Of a stretch of 64,000 nt of DNA, positions 29,765-41,700 are shown piece by piece (the first letter of the stretch is position 1; each line of letters begins with the position of its first letter). The stretch covers positions 4,402,753 through 4,466,752 of the forward strand of contig NC_085135.1 of assembly GCF_030269925.1 (NCBI RefSeq), read 5' to 3'. The notes below the pieces were generated by a model. The model ran no database searches. It saw only the letters and a program-made list of their open reading frames with translations, and was not told the origin of the DNA. The position numbers were made by a program, and so were the translations under genes. The DNA comes from Bombyx mori. Lineage: Eukaryota; Arthropoda; Insecta; Lepidoptera; Bombycidae.

Positions 29765-30331
29765 GGCGCAGTCGGTAGGATCGCGACACTCGCCTTGAAT
29801 AGAACTCTTCAGGCTTGAGTGAACGGTATCAACCGTTATTTTCGCGAGCTCATACAACGAATCTACGAACGGCGACTATCATCTAGCGGGAGTTCCGGAG
29901 AATTGGGAGTCCTGCTGTACTACAAGGCCCGGTTGGAGATGCAAAGGACATTGGGGTGAGTGCAAGTTGTATTCCCAGTTTCCTGTGCTATATTTCCTGC
30001 CGTTATATCCTGAATGTTATGTGTGTTTGTGTATAGACTAAAATCGTTATAAACAAAGCACTACATACACTAGAGTAGGTGAATCTGATAGGTATTTTTT
30101 TTTTATATGCATATGTCAATGACACGGTTGCAGCACGGTAGCAATATTATAAATCATCGGTACGTTTTATTGTTTGCTAAAATCGCGGATCATATAACGT
30201 TGCTGATAATTCATTTTCACGCTTTTATCGTACAGAATAAGCAAAGTACTAGCTAATAATCTTACGTAAAACATTATTATAAAGTTATTTAATTGTGAGT
30301 TTTATAGTTTTGTGTTGTATAGCTTATAAAG

Positions 30332-31405
30332 ATGGCAATGGCAAACATCGAACTAGCAACTTTTAAGTTCGTTTCTGAACTGTTACCTAAGTACGATGGT
30401 AACCCTAAAACATTGAACTATTTTATTAAAGAAGTAGAAAATGTTATATCATTATTGGATCAACCAGTTAGGGTACACCCCGCTCTTATTAGCTTAATTA
30501 AGAGTAAACTGAGCGATACTGCAATTTGTGCAATAGCTTCAGAGGGAAACGTGGATAGTTGGCAATCAATTAAAACAGCGCTAACGCGTAGATTAGGCGA
30601 ACCACGCAACGAAATACAATTGATGCAAGAATTAATAAGGTTGCGTCGTAATAAGAACGAAGACGCAGAGTCTTTTGGTAAACGTTTACGAGAAATATTA
30701 GACACATTAAACGTGGTAGGTAGACACACAGATAAGTCATACTACGAAAATATGGTAATAGATCAGTATGTAAGTCACTTAGACTTTCACGTATCTATTG
30801 GGGTGAGGATTTCAAAACCCTCGACTCTGGAAGCAGCTATAGTAACGGCTAGACAAGAGGAGGCGCGATTAGTGTTTAATAGATTTAATAATAGTTTTAG
30901 TTCATTAAATATACAGCATAAGCAAAAGGAAATAACTAAGTCTAACCAAATCTCTTACCCGGTAAGTAACCTTCCCCCGCGCAATAGTTGGAACCCGGAG
31001 TTAAAACCACAACGAGGGCCAACCATGCCGTCTTGGAGGAGTGGTCCGGCGTCAGGTAAGGTGAGACCTAGCGGATCAGGTACCTTTAGGAATACAGGCA
31101 ACTTTAGACCACAACTAAATGTACCTCGACAGCAAATAAACCCACCACAAAGAGTATCAGACGTCACTATGAGGTCAGTAAACAAGCCCGAAAAACTGCG
31201 CTTTGCACCGGAAGAAATGTTCTACACACAGCATAGCCAGGAGCAGTATTACCCTGACAATTACGACCCATATTACAGTGGTGAGTACTATAACCATAAC
31301 ATGCAATACAGCGACCAAAACTACGAGTATACGCCAGATATGTCGGGAGAAGAATCAAATCAACAGGATTTTCTTCAGGACGAGGACCAATCGAACCTCA
31401 GCTGA
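30332..31405 (+). CDS. gag: Errantivirus gag
   Basis: 357 codons from the ATG at 30332 after a 550-base leader. The N-terminal capsid-like region (KYDGNPKTLNYFIKEVENV, then RLGEPRNEIQLMQELIRLRR) is typical of errantivirus Gag. A basic, Pro-rich middle follows, then an acidic Tyr/Gln/Asp-rich tail. There is no zinc knuckle, as is usual in this group. The pol frame is -1 relative to gag; the two overlap from about 31300 to 31405. GATTTTC at 31367-31373 is a weak candidate slip site. Confidence 0.9.
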   Translation: MAMANIELATFKFVSELLPKYDGNPKTLNYFIKEVENVISLLDQPVRVHPALISLIKSKLSDTAICAIASEGNVDSWQSIKTALTRRLGEPRNEIQLMQELIRLRRNKNEDAESFGKRLREILDTLNVVGRHTDKSYYENMVIDQYVSHLDFHVSIGVRISKPSTLEAAIVTARQEEARLVFNRFNNSFSSLNIQHKQKEITKSNQISYPVSNLPPRNSWNPELKPQRGPTMPSWRSGPASGKVRPSGSGTFRNTGNFRPQLNVPRQQINPPQRVSDVTMRSVNKPEKLRFAPEEMFYTQHSQEQYYPDNYDPYYSGEYYNHNMQYSDQNYEYTPDMSGEESNQQDFLQDEDQSNLS

Positions 31406-34400
31406 TAAAGACTGTTAACCTCAACCACCACGGCAAAGACCACCTCCCTTACATCGAATTACCGGAGTTTCAAGGTAAATTTCTATTAGATACTGGTGCC
31501 TCACGTTGTATGATATCACCGGATGTAATAGCCGGTACTAGCCTCGAACAATGCATCGAACGTGAGCCATTTACAGTAAAAACCGCACATGCTACTACTC
31601 GTCACGAGCACGTTGCAATTTTACCTTTACCGTGCCTGTTCAACACCGATATACACCATAAATTTTTATTGTTTGATTTTGACCCAAAATATAAGGGCCT
31701 TATTGGGATGGACTTGTTTAAAAAATTAGGCTGTAATATAGATTTCAAAAACAAAGTGTTGCGAACATTTAATACCGAAATACCAATCTATTTCGACTAT
31801 CCGGTAAAGCAAGTTAAAATAGAACCGAACTGCGAGAGGTTTATAACGGTTAAAACAAATTACACCGACGGTTATTATATTTGTGACGATTTCACTTGGT
31901 CTAAAGGATTAAAGTCACCAGCCGCGATAGTGACAGTAAAAAACGGGACTTTCAGGACATCTATAATCAATTATAATGATACACAGCAAATAGTGAGTAA
32001 CAATCGTATGTTAGCCCTAAGCCCACTACCGTCACAGTTGATAGAAAGCAGTCAGAAGTACGAAATTAATAAAATTGAGACGGAAACTGACATAGATAAA
32101 GAACTTTGTGAAAATTTAAAGAAAATTCGTACCAGCCACATGAACGAGGAAGAAAAACGGGAAATTACTAAAATCTGCTATCAGTACCGTGACATATTCT
32201 ACTCGGAAAACATTCCTTTATCGTTTACCCATACAGTAAAACACGAATTAAGACTAACCGACGACACCCCCATCTTTGTACGAAGTTATAGACAGGCTCC
32301 CCAACAACGAACAGAGATACAAAAACAGGTAGATAGTCTATTAAAACAAGGAATCATTAGGGAAAGTATCTCCCCTTGGTCGTGCCCGGTACACATTGTT
32401 CCAAAAAAACCGGATGCATCAGGAAAAGTTAAATGGAGACTTGTTATTGACTATAGAAGACTTAATGACAGAATTATAGAAGACAAGTACCCCTTACCAA
32501 ACATTAACGACATCCTTGACAGATTAGGGCGCGCACAATATTTCACGACCATAGATTTAGCAAGCGGCTACCATCAATTAGAAATGCACCCTAAAGACGT
32601 AGAGAAAACAGCGTTTACTACTGAAAGAGGCCATTATGAGTTCCTAAGAATGCCTTTCGGACTAAAAAATGCCCCGAGCACTTTCCAGCGTCTTATGGAC
32701 CATATACTCCGAGGTATAGACAACGTATTTACGTACTTAGATGACGTCATAATAGCCGCGACGTCCCTACAAAACCACAATGAAAAACTGAAATTAGTAT
32801 TTCAGCGATTCAAAATGCATAATCTGAAAGTTCAGTTAGACAAATCAGAATTTCTACAGAAGCACGTTAACTTTCTAGGACATGAATTGACTGACCAAGG
32901 ACTAAATCCTAACAAGGACAAAATTAAAGCAGTATTAAATTTCCCTATACCACAAACGCAAAAAGACATAAAAGCTTTCTTAGGACTAGTCGGGTACTAT
33001 AGGAAGTTTATTAAGGACTTTGCGAAGTTGACGAAACCTTTAACAGCATGTCTAAAAAAGAACGCAAAGGTTGAACATACAAACGAATTTTTAGACGCAG
33101 TTGATAAATGCAAACAAATCCTAACAAACGCCCCAATCCTGCAATACCCTGACTTCGACAAACCGTTTATTTTAACGACAGACGCATCTGACTTTGCTTT
33201 AGGAGCAGTACTTTCCCAAGGCAATGTGGGCTCAGATAAACCAGTAGCCTATGCCTCAAGGACATTATCAGATACTGAGATCCGTTACTCTACCATAGAG
33301 AAAGAACTGTTAGGGATAGTATGGGCAATTAAGTATTTTAGACCTTACTTATATGGCCGTAAATTTACAATTTATACGGACCATAGACCCCTTACATGGT
33401 TAATGAGTCTAAAGGACCCTAACTCTAAATTAACACGATGGAAACTAAAGTTAGCAGAGTATGATTACAAAGTTGTTTATAAAAAGGGCAAACAAAACAC
33501 TAACGCAGATGCACTATCCCGAGCAAAAATTTTTCATAATAGTATAGATTCTCTAGCTGTTAATGTTGATGACAATAGTGACGACAACATAATAAATAGA
33601 ATATTCGAAAACGCCCGTAGACAGGCAGAGATAGAAACTAATGACCCGAATAACCAAGACAATGAACGTAACAATACTGACAATAACGACCAACCTTATA
33701 ACAACAATGACGTAGAAATGACCAGTATCTATCCCTCTCAAATTGACGAAGAGACAGACACAAGGAGTGCAACAACAGTCGACCCCGATCAATTAGTTTC
33801 TACAAATCATACCCAACCTGATAATGAAAATAACGGTATCCCTATAATATCCGACGCTATTGATAGACAGTTGAAACAATTTTACGTTAGGTCCACACCA
33901 GGTTCTACATACAGAGTAGAGGACAGGTCAACAAACTCTAGGACAGTTATTAAGGATGTTTTCATCCCAGTAAATAACACTGAATCAGAAATTATCAAAT
34001 TTTTAAAGGAACACACAATAGCTGACCGTGTTTTTCATTGTTATTTTTACGACGAAAATCTATACTTAGCCTTTTCAAGAGTGTATACTACGATCTTTAA
34101 TGACAGAGGACCTAAATTAATAAGATGTACTTCGCGGGTCACACTTGTTGAAAATAAAACTGAACAACAAGAACTCATTAAGCGATATCACGAAGGTAAA
34201 TTATCGCATCGCGGTATCCAAGAGACCTTTAAGCATCTGCATAGGAATTATCACTGGCCTAATATGTTATTGACAGTTCAAAGGTTCATTAATCAATGCG
34301 ACCTTTGCCTAAAGGCCAAATATGAAAGAAATCCCTTAAAACCTTCATTGATTATAACAGAGACACCTACGAAGCCATTTCAACACTTGTTCATGGATCT

Positions 34401-35235
34401 CTATAGTACTGGAGGTGCAACGTTTTTAACAATTATCGACAATTTCTCTAAATTTGCCCAGGCGGTGCCTCTGAATGCTTCTAGTAGTGTTCACATCGCA
34501 GAAGCTCTATTACAAGTATTTTCTGTACTAGGACTACCTCTTAGAATCACCACAGACTCAGATACAAAGTTCGATAATGACGTCATAAAAGAGATATGTG
34601 CTTCGCATGATATCCACATTCACTTCACGACGCCTTACAACCCAAACTCTAACTCACCCATTGAACGATTTCATTCAACCATCGCAGAAATAATAAGAAT
34701 TCAAAGAATGACAAATAAAGATGACCCCATACAATTGATCATGAAATACGCTATAATCGCCTATAACAACGCTATTCATTCTACTACAGGCTATACACCA
34801 CGTGAGCTTTTATTCGGTCATACGGCATCCCGAAATCCATTAGAGCTATATTATCCTAAAGAATTTTATCAAGATTATGTCCTCAATCACCGCAAGAATG
34901 CAGAAGCAGTACAGGAATGTATAGCAGCCCACGTGTCTAAGAACAAAGAGCAGGTAATAGAAAAAAGAAACCAGGCAGCGGAAACAATCACGTTTAAGGT
35001 AGGTGAAACCGTTTACAAACAGGTCGCCAAAACCACCAGGAGCGACAAGACAAAACCAGTATTTAAAGGTCCGTATAAAATCATTCATTTACACCCTAAT
35101 AATGTCGCAGAAATTATAGGGCACCACCCAAATTCTAAATCGATTCGAGTTCATTTCAAACTCTTACGTAGACCACATCTTGTTCCAGGGCCCTCATCGC
35201 AGGAGCCTTCGTGCTCTACACAGCCGCCGACTTGA
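31369..35235 (+). CDS. pol: Errantivirus pol (protease, RT, RNase H, integrase)
   Basis: Reached by -1 frameshift from gag, so the start given is the region of the presumed slip, not an ATG. Protease active site LLDTGASRCM near nt 31485. Reverse transcriptase with WRLVIDYRRLND and YLDDVII (near 32735). RNase H with TTDASDFALGAVLSQ and TDHRPL. Integrase with an HHCC zinc module (HRGIQETFKHLHRNYHW...CDLC) and the acidic residues in MDLYSTGG, TDSDTKFDND and the SPIERFHS motif. No stop or frameshift is seen in about 1,280 codons. Its last 25 bases overlap the env frame. Confidence 0.92.
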   Translation, partial: FSSGRGPIEPQLIKTVNLNHHGKDHLPYIELPEFQGKFLLDTGASRCMISPDVIAGTSLEQCIEREPFTVKTAHATTRHEHVAILPLPCLFNTDIHHKFLLFDFDPKYKGLIGMDLFKKLGCNIDFKNKVLRTFNTEIPIYFDYPVKQVKIEPNCERFITVKTNYTDGYYICDDFTWSKGLKSPAAIVTVKNGTFRTSIINYNDTQQIVSNNRMLALSPLPSQLIESSQKYEINKIETETDIDKELCENLKKIRTSHMNEEEKREITKICYQYRDIFYSENIPLSFTHTVKHELRLTDDTPIFVRSYRQAPQQRTEIQKQVDSLLKQGIIRESISPWSCPVHIVPKKPDASGKVKWRLVIDYRRLNDRIIEDKYPLPNINDILDRLGRAQYFTTIDLASGYHQLEMHPKDVEKTAFTTERGHYEFLRMPFGLKNAPSTFQRLMDHILRGIDNVFTYLDDVIIAATSLQNHNEKLKLVFQRFKMHNLKVQLDKSEFLQKHVNFLGHELTDQGLNPNKDKIKAVLNFPIPQTQKDIKAFLGLVGYYRKFIKDFAKLTKPLTACLKKNAKVEHTNEFLDAVDKCKQILTNAPILQYPDFDKPFILTTDASDFALGAVLSQGNVGSDKPVAYASRTLSDTEIRYSTIEKELLGIVWAIKYFRPYLYGRKFTIYTDHRPLTWLMSLKDPNSKLTRWKLKLAEYDYKVVYKKGKQNTNADALSRAKIFHNSIDSLAVNVDDNSDDNIINRIFENARRQAEIETNDPNNQDNERNNTDNNDQPYNNNDVEMTSIYPSQIDEETDTRSATTVDPDQLVSTNHTQPDNENNGIPIISDAIDRQLKQFYVRSTPGSTYRVEDRSTNSRTVIKDVFIPVNNTESEIIKFLKEHTIADRVFHCYFYDENLYLAFSRVYTTIFNDRGPKLIRCTSRVTLVENKTEQQELIKRYHEGKLSHRGIQETFKHLHRNYHWPNMLLTVQRFINQCDLCLKAKYERNPLKPSLIITETPTKPFQHLFMDLYSTGGATFLTIIDNFSKFAQAVPLNASSSVHIAEALLQVFSVLGLPLRITTDSDTKFDNDVIKEICASHDIHIHFTTPYNPNSNSPIERFHSTIAEIIRIQRMTNKDDPIQLIMKYAIIAYNNAIHSTTGYTPRELLFGHTASRNPLELYYPKEFYQDYVLNHRKNAEAVQECIAAHVSKNKEQVIEKRNQAAETITFKVGETVYKQVAKTTRSDKTKPVFKGPYKIIHLHPNNVAEIIGHHPNSKSIRVHFKLLRRPHLVPGPSSQEPSCSTQPPT

Positions 35236-36879
35236 CCCTTAATCCTATAGACAATACTAATGGCATCCTTTTGTTAAAACAAGGACAAATTTTGAAGCAG
35301 ATAGACACTTTTAGTCTGGCCTGCGTATATAACGTATCGTATTTACATGAAACAACCTTAAAGCTTATGTCTTTATATGTCAGTACTAAAGCTGCTGAAG
35401 GTAACGAAGAGTTGCATAGAGCATATAAGGATCAAATAGAAAATAGTTTACATTTAATAGGGAAGAAGTTAGCATTTATTGCACCGCACCATAGATTTAG
35501 ACGTGGCTTAATTAACGGTTTAGGTTCAGTAGTTAAAACTATTACAGGTAATCTGGATTATGAAGACGCTATTAAAGTTTGAAAATGAATTATCTAATCT
35601 ACGTAATTCAGTCCATAATATTAACACATCTCAAAAACAAACTTTATTCATAGCAAAGCACGCAGTTGAAGAATTTAGTAAACAGATCAAGTTATTAGAC
35701 GAAAATCAGAAAAAGATAGGTTCAATGCTAAAAAACGCCACTTTAAGTAATAATGTAGTAATAAGCAGATTGCACTTTTTAGATTTATATATCCAAATAT
35801 ATTTTAGTTTGCAATTACTCTTAGATAAATTAGTTATATTAGAAGACGCCATGACCTTTGCACAACTAGAAGTAATGCATCCTAGCATTATAGCTCCACA
35901 CAGTCTTATAAGTGAAATAACAGCTATTCAAAAACTTTACCAATTTAGACCCGTTGATAGAATAAGTATTAAAAATATTCATAGTATAGAGAGCTCTATT
36001 AGCGTAAAAGCGTATAGCACAAACGACGCACTAACATTCATACTAGATATCCCTTCCATAGATGAAAACCTTTATGACCTTATCCATCTATACTCCATAC
36101 CAGATAAACAAAACCTCACCATTATTCCTAAATCCAAATACCTAACACTGGGAACCAACGAGTACTCATACCTGGAGGAAGATTGCAAGAAGATCACACA
36201 AGACGTCCAACTTTGCACATCGCTGAACACCCAATCTGTGGAGAACTCTGAAGACTGCATAGTAACTCTTATAAAACACGAGAGCACAAACTGCACCCGT
36301 GCCAGGATGAATCTGAAACAAGGCAAGGTCCAGAGACTAGAAGACAACAAATGGCTTATCATCTTGAAAGACGAACAAATCCTGAAATCTCGCTGCGGAA
36401 GGAAATCTGACTATAAAAAGATGTCAGGAATATACATCGCCAGCATTACAAGCGATTGTCAAGTGGAAATATTCAACCGAACACTGAAGACAAACACGGA
36501 CACTATTACAGCTGATGAAATCGTACCCATTCCCAGCGAAACCACTATTCTAGAAGGGAATATTCGCTATAACCTACAACTGAAAGATATATCTCTGGAT
36601 AGCATCCACGAACTGATGGACCGGGTCGAAAACATTCAACAACCTATCATCGACTGGCAGACTATGATGACTACCCCAAGTTGGTCAACACTGGGACTCT
36701 ACCTCATTCTGATAGCAATAATCATCTGGAAGCTGTGGCAGTGGAGACAGCGACGACTACAATCAAAGAACGAGAGCCCCGAGAACACTAGCACCGAGGA
36801 CGCTGCTGGAAGCTGCGGGACGCGCTTCTATCTTAAGGAGGGAGGAGTTAGGCAATCGCCCGATGCCCGTATTTGCTGA
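35211..36879 (+). pseudogene. env: Errantivirus env (F-type fusion glycoprotein), one frameshift
   Basis: Envelope protein of the baculovirus F/errantivirus family, which would mediate membrane fusion. Visible parts: a hydrophobic leader region overlapping the end of pol; a furin-type site RFRR about 95 residues into the first frame; and a Gly-rich fusion-peptide-like segment directly after it. A Cys-containing ectodomain and one transmembrane segment follow near nt 36690-36735, with a basic tail. The two frames (35211-35582 and 35560-36879) are out of phase by one base at about nt 35573-35580. As read, the env is interrupted just after the fusion-peptide region. In errantiviruses env is made from a spliced RNA, so the true start may use an upstream exon. 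The frame ends inside the 3' LTR. Confidence 0.85.
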
Positions 36880-37063
36880 ATCCACATCGGATGACCCCGT
36901 GCGTCATAACAGAAACTGCACCATTGCAGATTTAGCAATAAGTTTACTTTAATAAATATATTGTAATTATAAATTAGTCTTGTAGTACATTCAAACGAAT
37001 AAACATCGTTTTAATTAAATAAATTCTTTTTTTTATAATTAACTCGTTCGCCGTAACTTAACT
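36846..37063 (+). repeat. Errantivirus 3' LTR
   Basis: 218 bp, matching the 5' LTR base for base by eye. The polypurine tract AAGGAGGGAGG lies directly upstream. The env stop codon lies within it. Confidence 0.9.
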
Positions 37064-37285
37064 AGTGTCAATAATTTTTTCTGTTGTTTCTTCAGAACCA
37101 TCCATTATAGGAATTAATGATGTTGCCGTTCTTATCTCAAAGGTTTCCATTTTGTCAAAATTATTATATTTCAAGTTAGATTCAGTACTATAAGTAAGAA
37201 TTTTTGAGTAAGCTAATTCAATTTTTTCCTTTAATACTTCAAGTATCAGTTCATCTAATTCTAACGAAATTTTATGCTCGGAAAT
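37064..37285 (-). pseudogene. Old LTR-element gag fragment, proximal half
   Basis: Reverse frame with LDELILEVLKEKIELAYSKI and a stretch containing FEIRTATSLIPIMDGSEETT, matching the region where LTR-element gag proteins begin. It is cut on the right by the LTR of the reverse BEL element at 37286 and on the left by the errantivirus target duplication. It continues in frame at 29542. Confidence 0.6.
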
Positions 37286-38436
37286 TGTTGGGTACGCAGC
37301 ACGTCACCCGTGTCGATAAGGCGAGTGACGCCAACCCAGGTTGGACGGGTTTATGAATCTTATAAGATTTCTTGAAATCCTATAAGACGCCGGATGCCCG
37401 TCTTGTGGCGATTATTCGTGTCGATCTGAAGCAGTCAATGTGAGGGTCCTGAGGTGTACGATATCGTACAAGCTCACTCGAAATTAAAACTCAAAACTTT
37501 GCAAATTAACGTAAGCCGAGCCGACCGATCTGTCAATACAACCGAATTTCTTCTATGTTCAATAACCGACGATCTTTTCAACAGTCTTTAAGTCTTCAAT
37601 AAAAATCTTTAATATTTCAATAAATTCTTCGAGGCGCAGATGTCTTTACTCGTGCGTTTTTTATTTTTTTTTTATTGCTTAGATGGGTGGACGAGCTCAC
37701 AGCCCACCTGTTGTTAAGTGGTTACTGGAGCCCATAGACATCTACAACGTAAATGCGCCACCCACCTTGAGATATAAGTTGTAAGGTCTCAGTATAGTTA
37801 CAACGGCTACCCCACCCTTCAAACCGAAACGCATTACTGCTTCACGGCAGAAATAGGCAGGGCGGTGGTACCTACCCGTGCGGACTCACAAGAGGTCCTA
37901 CCACCAGTAATTACGCAAATTATAATTTTGCGGGTTTCAATTTTATTACACGATGTTATTCCTTCACCGTGGAAGTCAATCGTGAACATTTGCCGAGTAC
38001 ATATTTCATTAGAAAAATTGGTACCCGCCTGAGATTCGAACACCGGCGCATCGCTCAACACGAATGCACCGGACGTCTTATCCCTTAGGCCACGACGACT
38101 TCAAAACTTCGACTTCGCGTTTTTTGGTGATCTTCGTTCGGAGGGTCGGCGGCCGGCGGTTGGCAGGTATTCGGTCGAGGGTCGGTCGGTAGGTCGGCAG
38201 GCACCTGACAACGTCGCAGGGTCGCTTAACTACCTCGGAATGTTACCCTACAGAGATCTCGTGTAAAATACGGCTCTCGTCGAGATCATTTTCACTATGA
38301 TCGGCTCGGTTTATTCGATATATCTATTTATTCGCTAAATCTATATACAAGAGTCTTATACTTAACTATTCTATGTCGTATTCCCTATCGATACATGTAA
38401 CTTATTCTATGCTAAATCTATATGACGCGCCCGTAT
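37286..38436 (-). repeat. BEL 3' LTR (left), with SINE inside
   Basis: It matches 43831-44516 on both sides of the SINE. The two LTRs differ at a handful of bases (for example CTTGTGG/CTCGTGG and CAGTCTTTAAG/CAGTCTTCAAG). The LTR continues past 38436, but its inner end is unresolved because the partner LTR is truncated. Confidence 0.8.
37663..38116 (-). mobile_element. Bm1-type SINE, reverse
   Basis: All parts of the 25.6-kb SINE are present in reverse. Target duplication GCGTTTTTT is at 37654-37662 and 38117-38125. It is absent from the partner LTR (near 44200), so it inserted after the BEL element. The B box reads GTTCGAATCTC, one base off the copy at 25.6 kb. About 15 extra bases precede the tRNA-like head. 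Confidence 0.88.
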
Positions 38437-38752
38437 AAACAAAATACCCGGTCCTGAACACAGATAAATGCTGTTTCTTACATGGTTTCGGGACGCGGGC
38501 CGGGCGGCGTGTCCATTTAAGTTAATGTGCTAATCTTAAAACTATCGGGAATAATAAACCAAAAGTGTATACTATTTATTACAAAGCAACTTACGTTCTA
38601 TTCTTAGTAAAATCTATGTGCACGTTGTCTATATCCTTATCTATCTATATGCACTCCATATAATTTATCTATTTGTTATTTATCTATTTCTTATAACTCT
38701 ATGTCTATATACGTATCTATATAAATCTATTATAAATTCTATTCAACTTATT

Positions 38753-41700
38753 CTATAATTGTGGGGCGACGCCGCTGTCGCCAACATCCTCCCCCTCGTG
38801 CGTAGCACCGACTCCTTGTAGTGGCGACTCTACGGGCGTGGGCTCGTCGCTCGTTGTAGGCACCAGCAGGATCATCTTGGAAGCAGGTCTCTTAAGCAGA
38901 CCGCCGCTCGTTCTGACGTCGACGGTTCGTACACGGTTGTCGGGGCCTGGGTAGGTGTGGACAACTTGCCCGCGCGGCCATGTGTTGCGTGGCAGCGTGG
39001 AGTCCACTATGAGGACGGTATCCCCACACTGCAAGTCCTCGCCAGCTGCTCTCCCGTCGATCTTCCTGGGCAGCAGCGTAGGCAGGTATTCCTTGACCCA
39101 CCTACTCCAGAAGTGGTCTGCCATACGCTGCGCCACTCTCCATGTCCTTTTGCCGGTCAGGTCTTCGTCTCTGTAGTCGCCGATGCTCGGAGCTCCGCAG
39201 GACCTCCCTATGAGAAAGTGGTTCGGCGTGAGTGCTTCTGACTCCCAACTCTCTTCCCTAGCGACGAGCGGTCTCGAATTGACGACGTGCTCCGCCTCCA
39301 ACAGAAGAGTGTGCAGAACTTCTTCCCTCGGGTGTCTTTCCTTCAGTGTGACCGCCAGCGCGGTCTTCACGGACCGCACCAAGCGTTCCCACGCGCCTCC
39401 CATATTCGGCGCTCCTGGCGGGATGAACTTCCATTTTATGTTCATCTGAGCGGCCCGTGACACGACGTCTGTTTCCCTCGCGTTCTCGATCACCTGCTTG
39501 AGCTCCTTGTTAGCGCCGACGAAGTTAGTCCCATTGTCGCTGTAAATGACTTTGGGCATTCCTCGTCGGGCGGCCATCCTGCGCAGCGCTAACAGCATTG
39601 AGTCTGCCGTCAGTGACGCTGCTAGCTCCATGTGGACTGCTCTAGTGGTGAGGCATGTGAACAGCACACCCCACCTCTTCTCGTGACGTCGTCCTTCAGT
39701 CACCGTCATGGGCCCGAAGTAATCGACAGCAGCACAGGTAAACGGCGGCTCTCCATATCGTAGCCGCTCTATCGGCAGGTCTCCGGTGGGCGTTAGTCGT
39801 GGTGTATTCCGATAGACCTTGCACCACTGGCATCGGACGGCCGTCGCTCGAATGATCGATCTTAGACCTAGGATCCAGTAGCGCTGCCGCACCTCGTTCA
39901 TCACCGTTGCGTGGTTACCGTGCTGGAACGCCTCGTGATAGTGTTTGATCAATAATCTCGCTATCACGTGCTTCCCGTCCAGCACGATAGGTCGCTTGCA
40001 GCCTGCATCTATGTATTGCGCTGCGTCGATACGTCCGCGCAGGCGCAACAGGCCATCTTCCATCACGACGTCGAGCCGTCGCAACTTGGGGTGACGTTCG
40101 GGATCTTTTTCACCGAAGCTCTCTCCTTGGCTGCTTCTCAGTAGGATCTTCTCCGCCTTCTTCAAGTGGGGCGGATCAAGCGGCAGCCATGCTTCTGTAT
40201 GTGCTTCCGGGGTCCTTAACTTCCATGTGGATCGGGGTTGCTTCGTTCGTGTCGTCCTCCACGTGGGATCTTGCTGCTTCGATTGTCTGGACACGCAGGC
40301 GCTCTCCTTCCGGGGTCGACACAGCTCGATAAATTGGAGGACCCTGGCTGTTGCTCTCAATAACCTGACCCAGCTCGAGAATCTGTGCGGATCGGGCGTG
40401 GGTTGAGCGTCAGCGGTCCTCGCCGTAGCGACCAGGTAGGCCTCTTTCTCTTCTCCAGACGGTTCTTGCTTGAATGTTCGCGGCTTGGGCCAGCGCGATT
40501 CATCCCACGTCAGGAACTCGGGTCCATTAAACCACCGATGCGTGTGGTCGAAATCCGCCGGCCCCTCTCTAGTTGCGTCGTCTGCTGGGTTCTGCGAGCC
40601 AGGCACCCATCGCCATTCTTGGGGCTTCGTTGACTCTTCTATCTCGGCGAGTCGGTGCGCGAAGAAAGGTTTGAACGTGCGTGGGTCGGTCTTTATCCAT
40701 GTCAGTACTGTGCTGGAGTCAGTCCAGTACGTCCTTCCACCGACCACGATGTCCAATTCGTCCGCTATCGCCTGTGCCATCCTTGTCCCCAGCAGCGCAG
40801 CTTGCAGCTCCAGCCTTGGGATGGAGATTGGTCTCAGTGGGGTCACCCTGGCTTTCCCTGCTAGAAGCGTGACGCGGTAGGTGCTCTCGTCTGTCTTCTG
40901 ACGCCAATAGACTGCACACGCGTAGGCCTTCTCGCTGGCGTCGGTGAACGTGTGCAGCTCCCCCTCATTGCTGCAGCACGAGAAGCATCTTGCTATTCGG
41001 AGGCCTTGCAACATGCGGAGGTTCTCCATGTAGCGTTTCCACGCCACCTCGTCCTTTTCCAGGATGACGTCGTCCCAGTCGATCCCACTCCGCCAAATGC
41101 TCTGAATGAGCGCTTTCCCTTCTATTAGCACGGGTGATGCCAGCCCCATAGGGTCGCAGGTTGACATTACCGCACTAGTCACTTCTCGTTTGGTCGGGGT
41201 CCGTGCTTCTATATCCTTTGGGTCTCGTAGATGTGTCCGGAATCCCATCTCGTCCGACTCGTAGAACCACCGCAGGCCCAGGGTCTTTTCTTCCTTCGAC
41301 CCCAGCTCTATGTCTCCTGGGGTCACACCACCTGCGAGGCTCGCCAGAATGCAGCGCCTTCTATTGCCGCGGCTTCTGGATATCGATGTCTGTAATCCTT
41401 GGCATTCTTATTTGTAACGAACGACGCCGCGCTCGGTGAACAGGCCGCTCCGCATATGACCGACGTCATTCTATACTCTTTGGAGCGGCCTCGCGTCGGT
41501 CTTCTCTATAGAGGAATCTTGGGCTGTCGCGGTCCACGTCCCTGATCCTTGTCTGCAGGAACCTCTCCTTGATGTCCGTGACAACCACGACGAGCCTTTG
41601 CCGGAACCGCAACAACGCTTCGAACAGGGATTGTAGGTCCGAGCTTCGAAGCGGCCTTCATCGCGTCTCCAACCTCTGTCGTCCTCCTTCTCCAAGATGT

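Larger units (their letters stand above)
29547..37063 (+). mobile_element. Errantivirus-like endogenous LTR element, near-complete and young
   Basis: 7,517 bp with two 218-bp LTRs starting AGTTAGGCAATC and ending CGTAACTTAACT, in which I read no difference. The 4-bp target duplication AGTG is at 29543-29546 and 37064-37067. A tRNA-Ser-type primer site follows the 5' LTR and a purine tract (AAGGAGGGAGG) precedes the 3' LTR. Contents are gag, pol and env, as in lepidopteran TED-type errantiviruses. Confidence 0.93.

Noticed and set aside
35211..36879. Domesticated host env gene
   Set aside because: It sits between pol and the 3' LTR of a young element with matching LTRs and carries a frameshift.
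37834..38061. Short ORFs inside the SINEs
   Set aside because: Same frame appears in each SINE copy by homology; SINEs are non-coding.
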